NCBI GenBank assembly: GCA_014191195.1
Contig: BJGZ01000012.1
Span: 16,266 to 80,265 of the forward strand
DNA from: Chlorobiota bacterium
GTDB taxonomy: Bacteria; Bacteroidota; Ignavibacteria; Kapaibacteriales; UBA961
DNA: 64,000 bases
Direction of reading: 5' to 3'
A model generated the notes under the pieces. That model saw only the letters and a program-made list of their open reading frames with translations, ran no database searches and was not told the DNA's origin. The position numbers were made by a program, and so were the translations under genes. Shown piece by piece: positions 19,003 to 28,066 of the stretch (positions within the stretch are counted from its first letter, which is position 1; each line of letters opens with the position of its first letter).

Positions 19003-20139
19003 ATGTCATATTTATTTACGTCTGAATCCGTATCTGAAGGACATCCCGATAAGATTTGTGATCAAGTTTCGGATGCTGTTTTGGATGCTGTCTTAAAAGA
19101 AGATCCCACAAGTCGAGTTGCTTGTGAGTGCTTTGCTTCTACCGGTTTAATTATGGTTGGTGGAGAAATTACAACCGAAACATATATTGATCTTCCAGAT
19201 ATTGTAAGGGAAGTAATTAGAAATATTGGCTATACAAAAGCTGAATATCGATTTGATGCTGATTCTTGTGCTGTATTAAATGTGATAAATCGTCAATCTC
19301 CAGATATTGCTATGGGCGTTAATACCGGTGGGGCAGGCGATCAAGGTATGATGTTTGGATATGCATGTACAGAAACAGAAGAATTAATGCCAGCAGCTTT
19401 AATGTATTCTCATGCTTTAGTAAAAAAATTAGCAGATATCCGTAAACAATATTCCTCTTTAATGCCATATCTAAGGCCTGATGCAAAAGCACAGGTAACC
19501 GTAGCATATAGCGATTCTGGTGAAATTACAAGAGTTGATGCAATAGTAGTATCTACACAACATGACCCAATTAATAGTCAATCTATTATTCATAATGATG
19601 TAATGGAACATATTATTAAACAAGTTATTCCTTCTCATTTAATAGATTCCCAAACAAAGTTTCATATAAATCCTACCGGTAATTTTGAGATTGGTGGACC
19701 ACATGGCGATACGGGTTTAACTGGACGTAAAATTATCGTTGATACCTATGGCGGAAAAGCACCACATGGTGGTGGAGCATTTTCTGGAAAAGATCCCACA
19801 AAAGTTGATAGATCTGCCGCCTATGCTGCCCGACATCTAGCAAAAAATATTGTCGCTGCTGGCCTTGCTAAAGAATGTACAATACAAGTTTCTTATGCTA
19901 TCGGCGTAGCTAATCCAGTATCATTATATGTTGATACACATGGAACCAGTTCTGTTCCTGGAAATGTTATAAGTGAATTCATCATGAATAATGTTGATAT
20001 GACTCCTATAGGTATCATAAATCGTCTTGATTTAAGAAGGCCAATTTATCAAGAGACTGCTGCTTATGGCCATTTTGGACGAACACAATTCCCTTGGGAG
20101 CAATTAGATTTGGTTGATGTTTTTTCAACTATATCCTAA
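19003..20139 (+). CDS. metK: S-adenosylmethionine synthetase (primary copy)
   Basis: Makes SAM from methionine and ATP. Seen: 378 residues with SEGHPDK (catalytic histidine), [22 protein letters not shown] (lysine), [10 protein letters not shown] (Arg-Lys pair) and [19 protein letters not shown], all intact, and the usual C-terminal YGHFGR. ahcY starts 45 bp downstream, so SAM production and SAH removal are probably co-expressed. The 38-bp gap upstream is too short for a SAM riboswitch. A second, divergent metK lies at 37412. Confidence 0.97.
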   Translation: MSYLFTSESVSEGHPDKICDQVSDAVLDAVLKEDPTSRVACECFASTGLIMVGGEITTETYIDLPDIVREVIRNIGYTKAEYRFDADSCAVLNVINRQSPDIAMGVNTGGAGDQGMMFGYACTETEELMPAALMYSHALVKKLADIRKQYSSLMPYLRPDAKAQVTVAYSDSGEITRVDAIVVSTQHDPINSQSIIHNDVMEHIIKQVIPSHLIDSQTKFHINPTGNFEIGGPHGDTGLTGRKIIVDTYGGKAPHGGGAFSGKDPTKVDRSAAYAARHLAKNIVAAGLAKECTIQVSYAIGVANPVSLYVDTHGTSSVPGNVISEFIMNNVDMTPIGIINRLDLRRPIYQETAAYGHFGRTQFPWEQLDLVDVFSTIS

Positions 20140-20184
20140 TACTAATAAATAAAATTATTATCCACTACTTAGATCAGTAAACAC

Positions 20185-21534
20185 ATGTCTGCTGAAACAC
20201 ATTCTGATAAAGGTTCTACAGGAACTCAATTACCTTCCAGAAAAGAGCAAGGTTCTTTTAGTGAAGAAATAGGCAAATATTGCGTTCGCGATATTAATCA
20301 AGCCGAAGAAGGTAGAAAATTAATTGATTGGGCAGAAGCTAATATGCCCGTTATGACATACTTGCGTGAAAAGTATAGCAAAACAAAGCCTTTTGCAGGC
20401 TATCGTTTAGCTGGTTGCTTACATGTAACAAAAGAAACTGCTGTTTTGATAGAAACTTTTAAAGCAGCAGGTGCTGAAGTTTTTTGGTCTGGTTGTAACC
20501 CTTTGTCAACAAGTGATCCAGTTGCCGCTGCTTTAGCTGCAAATGATATATCAATTTATGCTTGGCACGGCAATCACGAAGATTTCTATTGGTGTATCGA
20601 TAGAACTATTGATAATCGCCCACATTTAACATTAGATGATGGATGTGATTTAATAAATACAGTTCATGAACATCATATTGAATATGCTAAAAATGATGTT
20701 ATCGGTGGCACAGAAGAAACCACTACTGGAGTTCATCGTTTACGCGCCCGTTCTGCAGATGGAAAACTATTCTATCCTGTTTTTGCTGTGAATGATGCAG
20801 AAACTAAATGGGATTTTGATAATGTGTATGGAACAGGACAATCCACTCTAGATGGAATTCTTCGCTCTACTAGTGTTATGCTTGCTGGAAAGAATTTTGT
20901 TGTTGCTGGGCATGGCCATTGTGGATCTGGCGTAGCAAAAAGAGCAGCTGGAATGGGTTCTAATGTTATCATTACAGAAGTGAAAGCAACAGCTGCAATT
21001 AAAGGTGTTTTAGAAGGATATGAAGTCCTTTCTATGGACGCAGCAGCAAAAATTGGAGATATTTTCTGTACTGCCACTGGTATGAAAGATATTATACGTA
21101 AGCAACATTTTGAATCTATGAAAGATGGTGCAATTGTTTGTAATACCGGACATTATGATTGCGAAATCAATATTAAAGAATTAGAAGAAATCTCTGTTAA
21201 AAATCGTACAATACGTCAAAATTGTCAAGAATATACTCTAGCAGATGGACGTCGTATTTTTGTATTAGCAGAAGGCCGTTTGGTTAATCTAGCAGCAGCC
21301 GAAGGACATCCTTCAGAAGTTATGGATATGTCTTTTGCAAATCAGTTCTTATGTCATGTTAAATTAGTAGAAAGTCATCGTGCTGGTCAAAAATTACCTG
21401 TTGAGGTTATTGATATACCTGTTTCACAAGATGAGTTTATAGCTGAATTAAAACTTAGTACTATGGGCTTAACGATTGATAAATTAACTAGTGAGCAAAC
21501 TGAATATGCAAGCAATTATCAAGAAGGCACCTAA
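20185..21534 (+). CDS. ahcY: Adenosylhomocysteinase
   Basis: NAD-dependent reversible hydrolysis of S-adenosylhomocysteine to adenosine and homocysteine, clearing the inhibitory by-product of methylation. Seen: 449 residues. LAGCLHVTKETAVLIETFKAAGAE, GCNPLSTSDPVAAAL, ETTTGVHRL, VNDAETKWDFDN and the C-terminal AEGRLVNLAAAEGHP segment are all typical. The Rossmann loop reads AGHGHCGSGVAKRA, where most family members have GYGWCG or GYGDVG, a small departure. Located 45 bp after metK; a terminator overlaps the region after the stop. Confidence 0.95.
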   Translation: MSAETHSDKGSTGTQLPSRKEQGSFSEEIGKYCVRDINQAEEGRKLIDWAEANMPVMTYLREKYSKTKPFAGYRLAGCLHVTKETAVLIETFKAAGAEVFWSGCNPLSTSDPVAAALAANDISIYAWHGNHEDFYWCIDRTIDNRPHLTLDDGCDLINTVHEHHIEYAKNDVIGGTEETTTGVHRLRARSADGKLFYPVFAVNDAETKWDFDNVYGTGQSTLDGILRSTSVMLAGKNFVVAGHGHCGSGVAKRAAGMGSNVIITEVKATAAIKGVLEGYEVLSMDAAAKIGDIFCTATGMKDIIRKQHFESMKDGAIVCNTGHYDCEINIKELEEISVKNRTIRQNCQEYTLADGRRIFVLAEGRLVNLAAAEGHPSEVMDMSFANQFLCHVKLVESHRAGQKLPVEVIDIPVSQDEFIAELKLSTMGLTIDKLTSEQTEYASNYQEGT

Positions 21535-21560
21535 TTGCTGTTGATAATATATTATTATGA

Positions 21561-21593
21561 AGCCTCTAAATTAACCTTTAGAGGCTTTTTTTA
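21561..21593. terminator. Strong terminator shared by ahcY and mnmH
   Basis: A 10-bp perfect stem, AGCCTCTAAA (21561-21570) and TTTAGAGGCT (21577-21586), has a 6-nt loop and is followed by seven Ts on the plus strand. The loop contains the stop codon of the convergent mnmH gene, so its 3' arm is coding sequence for the last residues of that protein. Confidence 0.88.
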
Positions 21594-22623
21594 TGAGTTG
21601 ATGTTTTTTTGCATAATCTACAATTATCTGAGCATTTTCTTTGTGATCAATAGCAGATAATGAAATTCTATGAATAAGGGATTGATCTCTTCTTAATATT
21701 CCAAAAGTATATGTGTTATCATAGTATTCTAATGCATAAGAAAAACAAGTAGCTATGTCTCCCTCACGTAAACTATACTCGGCTTTACTATATACTAATC
21801 CGCCTAATCTTTTTTTAATTCTAGACAATGATTGTTCTAATATCGCCAAGTCAGTATCCTTGTATTGATCAACAAGGAATTGCACGCGAATTGTTTTAGG
21901 AATATCGATAAATATAACAGGGGACTTCTGTATCTGTGTATATAAAGATAATGGCAATACATTCGTTCCAATTTTTCTACTTTCATCTTCAATCCACATG
22001 GAACTGTTAATCGTATCTGGAATTGAAGCTGATAATCTATTTTCAAAATCCTCTTGAGAAGTTTGAGTTTCACATCCTATCGACCCAAATGCAGAGCCAC
22101 GATGGTGGGCAATATCTTCTAAATCGATGATGCTTTCACCAAAATTGCTTAAGGTATGTAATATATTTGTTTTACCAGTGCCTGTATAACCACCTATAAT
22201 AATCAATGGCAATGTGTTTGCTAATCTTTCAAGAGTAAAGTTTCTGTATGCTTTATAACCACCATCTAAAGTTAATGCATTAAATCCATAAAAATTGGCA
22301 AGCCATGCCATTGCATTGCTTCTCATACCTCCGCGCCAACAATGGAATAATATAGTATCCCCAATAGGATGACCATGTAACAATAAATTATCCAAAAAAC
22401 TTGTCATTTTGGGACCAAAAATATCAAAACCTTGTCTTATCGCTTTTTCCCTAGAATATTTCTTATACAATGTTCCAATTTCTGCTCTTTCTGTATCAGA
22501 AAATATAGGAAGATTATATGCCCCAGGAATATGAGCATGAGCATATTCAGTGGGTGTCCTTACATCATATATCGCATGATGTTTGCCTAATTGTAAAAAC
22601 TCTTGTACACCAATAGAAAGCAT
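21571..22623 (-). CDS. mnmH: tRNA 2-selenouridine synthase MnmH/SelU
   Basis: Converts wobble 2-thiouridine of Lys, Glu and Gln tRNAs to 2-selenouridine (through a geranylated intermediate) using selenophosphate. Seen: 350 residues. The N-terminal rhodanese domain has the active cysteine C95 in FHCWRGGMRS. The linked P-loop domain has GGYTGTGKT (144-152). Both halves match the family layout, and the length is normal. Its last codons lie within the terminator at 21561. No selD is seen in the window. The tRNA-Glu gene, whose UUC anticodon is a natural substrate, is 160 bp away in the divergent direction. Confidence 0.9.
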   Translation of the reverse strand: MLSIGVQEFLQLGKHHAIYDVRTPTEYAHAHIPGAYNLPIFSDTERAEIGTLYKKYSREKAIRQGFDIFGPKMTSFLDNLLLHGHPIGDTILFHCWRGGMRSNAMAWLANFYGFNALTLDGGYKAYRNFTLERLANTLPLIIIGGYTGTGKTNILHTLSNFGESIIDLEDIAHHRGSAFGSIGCETQTSQEDFENRLSASIPDTINSSMWIEDESRKIGTNVLPLSLYTQIQKSPVIFIDIPKTIRVQFLVDQYKDTDLAILEQSLSRIKKRLGGLVYSKAEYSLREGDIATCFSYALEYYDNTYTFGILRRDQSLIHRISLSAIDHKENAQIIVDYAKKHQLIKKASKG

Positions 22624-22735
22624 AAACTAATCTCATGAACATTAAGGATTGCAATCTAGCATAATGAATTTACATTATCATATCTATTTAATGTGCATTA
22701 TTCTATTTACCAATTAAAGATAGTTGTAAAAGTTA

Positions 22736-22767
22736 TTTGGTTAAATAACTTAAACTCTTTACTTTTG
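22736..22767 (+). promoter_or_regulatory. Complete Bacteroidota-type promoter of tRNA-Glu
   Basis: TTTG (22736-22739), a 20-bp spacer and TACTTTTG (22760-22767) exactly match the Bacteroidota consensus TTTG-N19-21-TAnnTTTG. The tRNA begins 19 bp after the -7 box. Confidence 0.75.
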
Positions 22768-22785
22768 CAGACTATTCTGTAGTAT

Positions 22786-22857
22786 GGTCCCATCGACTAA
22801 TGGTTAGGTCACCACCCTTTCAAGGTGGCAGTACGGGTTCGAATCCCGTTGGGATCA
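22786..22857 (+). tRNA. tRNA-Glu (TTC)
   Basis: 72 nt folding as a full cloverleaf. The acceptor stem is GGTCCCA/TGGGATC with one G-U pair. The anticodon stem-loop is CCACC-CTTTCAA-GGTGG with anticodon TTC, and the T arm is ACGGG-TTCGAAT-CCCGT. The discriminator is A, and CCA is not encoded in full. A good promoter lies upstream and a terminator immediately downstream. Confidence 0.98.
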
Positions 22858-22867
22858 CGATTTTTAA

Positions 22868-22896
22868 AAGGTGCTAATATTTAGTACCTTTTTTTA
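22868..22896 (+). terminator. Terminator of tRNA-Glu
   Basis: A 10-bp stem, AAGGTGCTAA paired with TTAGTACCTT including one G-U pair, has a 3-nt loop and is followed by a seven-T run. It starts about 10 bp after the tRNA end. Confidence 0.88.
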
Positions 22897-22966
22897 TTTT
22901 TTATCATGATTGGCATCCCTATTGTAGTGAATTAATATACGATTTGCCATTATATGTGTACTTATC

Positions 22967-23947
22967 ATGAAAAGTATCAATATACGTTTACTTTCTGCTG
23001 TGGCTGTTTGTACTATACTCTATGGTACAATGTATTATCATGGCTGTAGAAGTTCTGATACAGTGCATGAAAGTAATAAAGAGTTAACTTCAGCAGAAAA
23101 AAAACTTGTTGAACGTTCTGCATTTTTACGTGCACATCCACATCTTCAAACATCACCTTTTGCACCAATTATAGATCCACTTCTTCAGTTGGGATTAGAT
23201 ACTTCATCTGTTTTAGTATTTTTAGGTGATTCAAAACTTAGATTTGAAGAATCATTAGTTAAGATAAATGTCACTGGATTTAGAAAAAAGGCAGATTATT
23301 CGCACAATTATTCTTCTAGTTCAGTAAGTAAATGCAAAGAATTTTATAAAGAACATAATGATATTCTTAAAAAGGCAGAAGCTCAGTTTGGAGTTCCAGC
23401 CAATGTTATTACTTCTATTTTATGGATTGAAACAAAGTTTGGTACATATACAGGTAAACATTATTTACCGAGTGTATTTTTTACAATAGCATTAGCTTCA
23501 GAACCAGAAAATATTGAAAGAAATAAAAAGGCTTTAAGAGATGAGAACCCACCTCCGGATGAAAAGGATTTAGATTCATTAGATAATAAAATTATTCAAA
23601 GAGCCAGAAAGAAGTCGAATTGGGCCTTAAGAGAGATTTTAGCATTAGATACTTTAAGAAAAATTTATCATGAAGATTTTCGCAATCTTTATGGATCTAC
23701 AGCAGGTGCATTTGGTTGGAGTCAATTTTTACCATCAAGTTATATTCGTTGGTCTGTTGATGGAGATATTGATGGTGATAGAGATTTATATAGTAAGCAT
23801 GATGCAATACATAGTATTGCTAATTATTTAAAAATCAATGGCTGGGGAAATGATAAAGCAGATCAAGAAAAAGCTGTGTATCATTATAATAATAGCAAAG
23901 ATTATGTAGATGCTGTATTAACCTTAGCTTCAAAAATAGTGGAATAG
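22967..23947 (+). CDS. Lytic murein transglycosylase (MltB-like, GH103)
   Basis: Cleaves the MurNAc-GlcNAc bond of peptidoglycan to leave a 1,6-anhydro end. Seen: 326 residues. An N-terminal hydrophobic segment ends in YYHGC (C27), a probable lipoprotein site. The transglycosylase domain has the catalytic E155 in LWIETKFG, GAFGWSQFLPSSY, and the MltB-type DGDRDLYSKHDAI...IANYLKINGW segment. Two residues shortly before the domain vary from E. coli, but all core motifs are present. The PLP-homeostasis gene starts 2 bp after the stop, so the two are co-transcribed. Confidence 0.85.
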   Translation: MKSINIRLLSAVAVCTILYGTMYYHGCRSSDTVHESNKELTSAEKKLVERSAFLRAHPHLQTSPFAPIIDPLLQLGLDTSSVLVFLGDSKLRFEESLVKINVTGFRKKADYSHNYSSSSVSKCKEFYKEHNDILKKAEAQFGVPANVITSILWIETKFGTYTGKHYLPSVFFTIALASEPENIERNKKALRDENPPPDEKDLDSLDNKIIQRARKKSNWALREILALDTLRKIYHEDFRNLYGSTAGAFGWSQFLPSSYIRWSVDGDIDGDRDLYSKHDAIHSIANYLKINGWGNDKADQEKAVYHYNNSKDYVDAVLTLASKIVE

Positions 23948-23949
23948 TT

Positions 23950-24651
23950 ATGGTTACTGCCGATACTATTAGGGAAAATTGGTTAAGAATCAAAGATGAT
24001 ATTTTTGAGACAGCAGTTTCTTGTGGAAGAGATCCTAGCGATATTTCTATTATCACAGTTTCAAAAAAGCATCCACTTCACCAGATTATTCATGCATATG
24101 ACGCAGGAGCTAGAATTTTTGGCGAAAATTATGCACAAGAATGTAGAGATAAAATACTAGAAGCTGAACATATACATTTTTTTCCTGAATGGCATTTTAT
24201 TGGATCACTTCAATCAAATAAAGCAAAGTATATTGTACCTAAAGCTAGTTTAATTCACTCTGTATCAAGTTTACAACTTGCAGAAGAATTACATAAACTT
24301 TCAAAAAAACATCAAGTTACTACTTCAATATTGGTACAAGTAAATACTTCAGGAGAATCCTCTAAATCTGGTCTTACACCATCTGAAACTATTGATTTTG
24401 TCCATGCATTGTCGATATATGATACTCTAAAAGTGAAAGGATTTATGACTTTACCCACTTTTACTGAAAACCACTCTCAATTAGCTTCAGAATTCTCACT
24501 TTTAAGAAATATTAGGGATAATTGTTCTACAATGATTTCAGGGAATTATCTTTCTATGGGTATGAGTAGTGATTATAAAATTGCAGTTCAAGAGGGTGCT
24601 ACTCATGTTAGAATTGGGACTGCTATTTTGGGTGAGCGAATTAGCTTATAG
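23950..24651 (+). CDS. yggS: YggS/PLPBP family PLP homeostasis protein
   Basis: Non-enzymatic PLP-binding protein that keeps vitamin B6 and amino/keto acid pools balanced. Seen: 233 residues with an alanine-racemase-like TIM barrel. The PLP lysine K39 lies in TVSKKHP, followed by FGENYAQE, WHFIGSLQSNKAKYI, and the C-terminal LSMGMSSDYKIAVQEGATHVRIGTAI phosphate-binding segment. It is nearly contiguous with the transglycosylase gene upstream. Its last 11 bp overlap the end of the convergent helicase gene. Confidence 0.92.
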   Translation: MVTADTIRENWLRIKDDIFETAVSCGRDPSDISIITVSKKHPLHQIIHAYDAGARIFGENYAQECRDKILEAEHIHFFPEWHFIGSLQSNKAKYIVPKASLIHSVSSLQLAEELHKLSKKHQVTTSILVQVNTSGESSKSGLTPSETIDFVHALSIYDTLKVKGFMTLPTFTENHSQLASEFSLLRNIRDNCSTMISGNYLSMGMSSDYKIAVQEGATHVRIGTAILGERISL

Positions 24652-27600
24652 AACTTATACTATGTGATTGAATAGCATAATTCCATAAATCCCAGTATGC
24701 AGAATTCTTTCTTAGTGCTTTGGGATTACCTATAATAATACATTGCTTTTTAGCACGGGTAATAGCTACATTCAATTTTCTGTCTATCCATTTACCATCA
24801 ATTTCTTGCAATGATTCGATCATTGCTAAAGAAGCGCTATTATGTATTGCCAAGCTAATTATGATAATATTTCTTTCACTTCCTTGAAATCGTTCGACAG
24901 TATCGACGGTAATCCACTGCTTATATGAATGTGGTATCAATTGTTGAATTAATGCAATCTGAGCTTTGAAAGGAGCAATGATACCTACTATATCTGTTTT
25001 CTTTTGTGTAGTTTTATCTAGAATATCTATGGCCAATTCAACAGCTTTTTCTGCTTCTTTTCGATGAATTTTTGGAATGCTTTCTGTATCGCTCGCAATC
25101 CAATGTATTCTATTATATGTTGTAAGTATAGATTCATCATGTTGAATTAATTGACTGCTATTCATGATACGTAAAGCATTATCATAAAATTCTTTACTAA
25201 TATATGTATTGATATCATGATGCATCCTGCCTTGATAGTGAAGCATGTCAAATGCATGATTCCATTCATTTTTTTTACATATTATTAATAATCTTTCAAA
25301 GAGCGATAAGCGTAAATCTGTACATTCTATCGACTCTAATAATGGATTATTAAGTAATGCACCTCTTGCATCTTGCTGAACAATTGCTGGTAATTGCTTT
25401 TCATCGCCAATCATGATAAAACGTTTTACTTTGGATATGATTCCTAAAACTTGGGGCTCTAGTAATTGTGCAGCTTCATCAATGATGACAGTTGAAAATG
25501 TTTTAAGATCAAAGATTTCACTGTTGGTTTGTAAAGAAGAAACTGTTGATACACATACTCTATTATTATGAATTGAATTCCTTAATCCTTCAATTCCATA
25601 TTCATCAACAATTGAATACACTGTGTGTTCTTGAAAATGTGTTGAATCTTTACTTCCTAAACGGATAAATGGTATATGAGCACCGTTCAACATATGACAT
25701 AATTCGTCAACAGCACGATTTGTATATGCTGTTAATAATAAGTTTTCATCTGTTTGATGATACAGTGTTTCAACTATTGATTTAATAAGTGAAGATGTTT
25801 TTCCGGTTCCTGGTGGACCTTGAACCAAAAAATAATCGTTTGATTGCAATATTTTTTTATAAATAACTTTTTGAGAATCATGAAGGTAATTTGGAATATT
25901 TTCCAGAGAAAATTCCTTTAATTCCGGTTTTTTTATCCCAAGAATTAATTCCTTTTTTTCAGAACTACATCGAATAAAATCACCTATAGACCTAAATAAG
26001 CCAGTATATAGAGAATCATTCGAATTATCAGGTTCAATTGCCCAGAATTGATCTGTAGTTGATAAATGATCTATCCTTGCTTGTTTATTTCTCATCCCTA
26101 GTTTGATGCAATCATCATCAATAGACTTTACAATGCCTTTATATAGGTAACCTTTAACAGCCTCGCCTAATTCTGGTTGTTTATTATGAGGATACAAAAT
26201 CACCGTATCGCCTTCTCTAATTGAAGTAAATACAGCAGAATGAGATGTTCGTGTTAATTCAAGATGCATTGTTTCCCAATCAGAATCATTTAGCTTTATG
26301 TTCAAATATCCAATCGCCATCATAGATTCTTGCTTGAAATTCAATTGTTCATGCCATAAAGAACTAAAACCTTTCCTAGCATGAGTACCAGTTCTAGCTA
26401 CAAAGTGCTCTCTCATTACAAATGATATTAATGCTAATACATATAAAGTTTCTACTCTTTGTAATGAGAAATACTGTTTGCTTAAAACTCCAGCTTCAAC
26501 CTGCATAAATGAAGGCAATGAATCTATAGTTGTTACGTGGAACAAGTGTTCAAATACTTGAAATCGTCTTTGCATAATTGCATGTTCAATAGCAATGATG
26601 CTATTTCTTATTGATAAGACATCTCGCTTTGCTGGAAAAATATTGGGTACATTTCTTAAGGGGAAATCATTTGCTTTAGCATATAATAATCGGCTATCGC
26701 CACTTCTGCCAGGAAAAGCAGAATCTAATAGTAAATTATAACATGCTACTTGCGCGGTATGATTAGGCCATGCACCTGTTTTTATAACATAATGATTGTC
26801 ATACATCACACTATGATCTATAGATGGTGTCCTTCCTGATTTTAGCTCTACGATTGTTTTAAGTAAAGGGTTGTCTTGATATTCTAAAAGGATATCCAAT
26901 CTTCCATTCAATCCAAAAGCTGGAGAAAGAAATGCAGCTTCTGTTGTGATAAAATCAGCAGAAATTAGTTGTTTCTGTTCTTGCATAGACATAGAAAGAT
27001 CTTCAATCTCTTTCAATAAGTCATCTGATTCTTTTTCATTATTGAATATAGATAAAGTTAGTAAAGGTTTGTATTTTAATGACTTATAAAATATATTAGA
27101 AATTGAATCTGGTGCTGACTTAGCAAGTAATTCATCAAGCCAATTACCAATTATTGTCCCAGAAAGCATTGCCTTTGAAGAAGATTTATCGAGAAATTTC
27201 TTTAAAAAATATACAGCAACTATTCCTTTAGGAGCATTCTGTTGAACACATTCTGCTATTTCTGTTACGCTTACAAGGATATCTGGCTCGAGAACCATCA
27301 AAGTATGATTTCCACTATAAAAATGATGATCTTTTTTGTGATTCTTATGTAATGAGAATAAATGGACAGTTGCTCCTATCCAAAAATTCATACTTTGTAT
27401 AGCTAGTGAATCAAAAAGGTTAATCGTGATAATATATCCATCAATATTTTCACATACAAGTTCAGAGATTGCACGTTCATTTTGATGTGATGTATTGTCA
27501 ATTGATAAGATTATTCCTCTAAAAAAAGAGAGATGATCCTCTTGATATATATTTGTTAAATGTTCTTTGCTGTGTATATCTATATGTGATTGTACAGTAT

Positions 27601-27976
27601 CACCATCAAGAATATGAAGTATTAATGTCACGCATTCAATTGCAGCGTTCAGACTTTTATCATCATATTTTTGTTTTTTTATCAGTGATATTAATTGTCC
27701 ATATAATTGTTTTGCAGATAAGAATTGAGGGTTTTTCTGGATAAGAAATGTCCAACTTGCATAGACAGAAGCAAATAACTGTAATTCATCTTTCAAGAGT
27801 ATACTTAGGGCATGATGAACAAGATCTTGTAAAGAATACATAAAAGATGCTCTTTGTTCACTTGAAATATCGGAAGGAATTACTGGCATTGAATCAATCA
27901 AGGATTGAATGGTTAGATTCTGCGCATATTGTTTATTCATCATTACCCCACAATGAATACATGAGAGAAGTTTCAA
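24641..27976 (-). CDS. Dna2-like PD-(D/E)XK nuclease fused to SF1B helicase
   Basis: Seen: 1111 residues in three parts. Residues 1-340 are unassigned. A PD-(D/E)XK nuclease core has D361 (GRLDI) and the E377-x-K379 pair (VELKSG), as in Dna2/Cas4-type nucleases. An SF1 Upf1/Dna2-like helicase has Walker A GPPGTGKT (720-727), IDEAAQ, GDEKQLPA, VERFQGSERNII and LNVAITRAKK. Expected activity is end processing or flap removal in DNA repair or replication, or nucleic-acid-directed defence. No four-cysteine Fe-S cluster is visible around the nuclease. The start may be internal at the MMNKQ region rather than the annotated ATG. It stands alone, with convergent yggS and a terminator before lpd, so it is not obviously part of a defence operon. 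Confidence 0.8.
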   Translation of the reverse strand: MKLLSCIHCGVMMNKQYAQNLTIQSLIDSMPVIPSDISSEQRASFMYSLQDLVHHALSILLKDELQLFASVYASWTFLIQKNPQFLSAKQLYGQLISLIKKQKYDDKSLNAAIECVTLILHILDGDTVQSHIDIHSKEHLTNIYQEDHLSFFRGIILSIDNTSHQNERAISELVCENIDGYIITINLFDSLAIQSMNFWIGATVHLFSLHKNHKKDHHFYSGNHTLMVLEPDILVSVTEIAECVQQNAPKGIVAVYFLKKFLDKSSSKAMLSGTIIGNWLDELLAKSAPDSISNIFYKSLKYKPLLTLSIFNNEKESDDLLKEIEDLSMSMQEQKQLISADFITTEAAFLSPAFGLNGRLDILLEYQDNPLLKTIVELKSGRTPSIDHSVMYDNHYVIKTGAWPNHTAQVACYNLLLDSAFPGRSGDSRLLYAKANDFPLRNVPNIFPAKRDVLSIRNSIIAIEHAIMQRRFQVFEHLFHVTTIDSLPSFMQVEAGVLSKQYFSLQRVETLYVLALISFVMREHFVARTGTHARKGFSSLWHEQLNFKQESMMAIGYLNIKLNDSDWETMHLELTRTSHSAVFTSIREGDTVILYPHNKQPELGEAVKGYLYKGIVKSIDDDCIKLGMRNKQARIDHLSTTDQFWAIEPDNSNDSLYTGLFRSIGDFIRCSSEKKELILGIKKPELKEFSLENIPNYLHDSQKVIYKKILQSNDYFLVQGPPGTGKTSSLIKSIVETLYHQTDENLLLTAYTNRAVDELCHMLNGAHIPFIRLGSKDSTHFQEHTVYSIVDEYGIEGLRNSIHNNRVCVSTVSSLQTNSEIFDLKTFSTVIIDEAAQLLEPQVLGIISKVKRFIMIGDEKQLPAIVQQDARGALLNNPLLESIECTDLRLSLFERLLIICKKNEWNHAFDMLHYQGRMHHDINTYISKEFYDNALRIMNSSQLIQHDESILTTYNRIHWIASDTESIPKIHRKEAEKAVELAIDILDKTTQKKTDIVGIIAPFKAQIALIQQLIPHSYKQWITVDTVERFQGSERNIIIISLAIHNSASLAMIESLQEIDGKWIDRKLNVAITRAKKQCIIIGNPKALRKNSAYWDLWNYAIQSHSISSIS

Positions 27977-28011
27977 TTAATGGGATAAACATAATATAAA
28001 TTCATGATATC

Positions 28012-28045
28012 ATAAAAAAAAAGGTGCCTGAAAATCAGACACCTT
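28012..28045 (-). terminator. Terminator of lpd
   Basis: An 11-bp stem (28021-28031 with 28035-28045, one C-A mismatch) and a 3-nt loop. Read on the minus strand it is followed by about nine Ts, 21 bp past the lpd stop. Confidence 0.85.
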
Positions 28046-28066
28046 GCTAAAAAAGAGATAGATCAA

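Noticed and set aside
24641..27976. Fe-S cluster in the Dna2-like protein based on the N-terminal CIHC
   Set aside because: These cysteines lie at the extreme N-terminus, may precede the true start, and the required downstream cysteines are absent.
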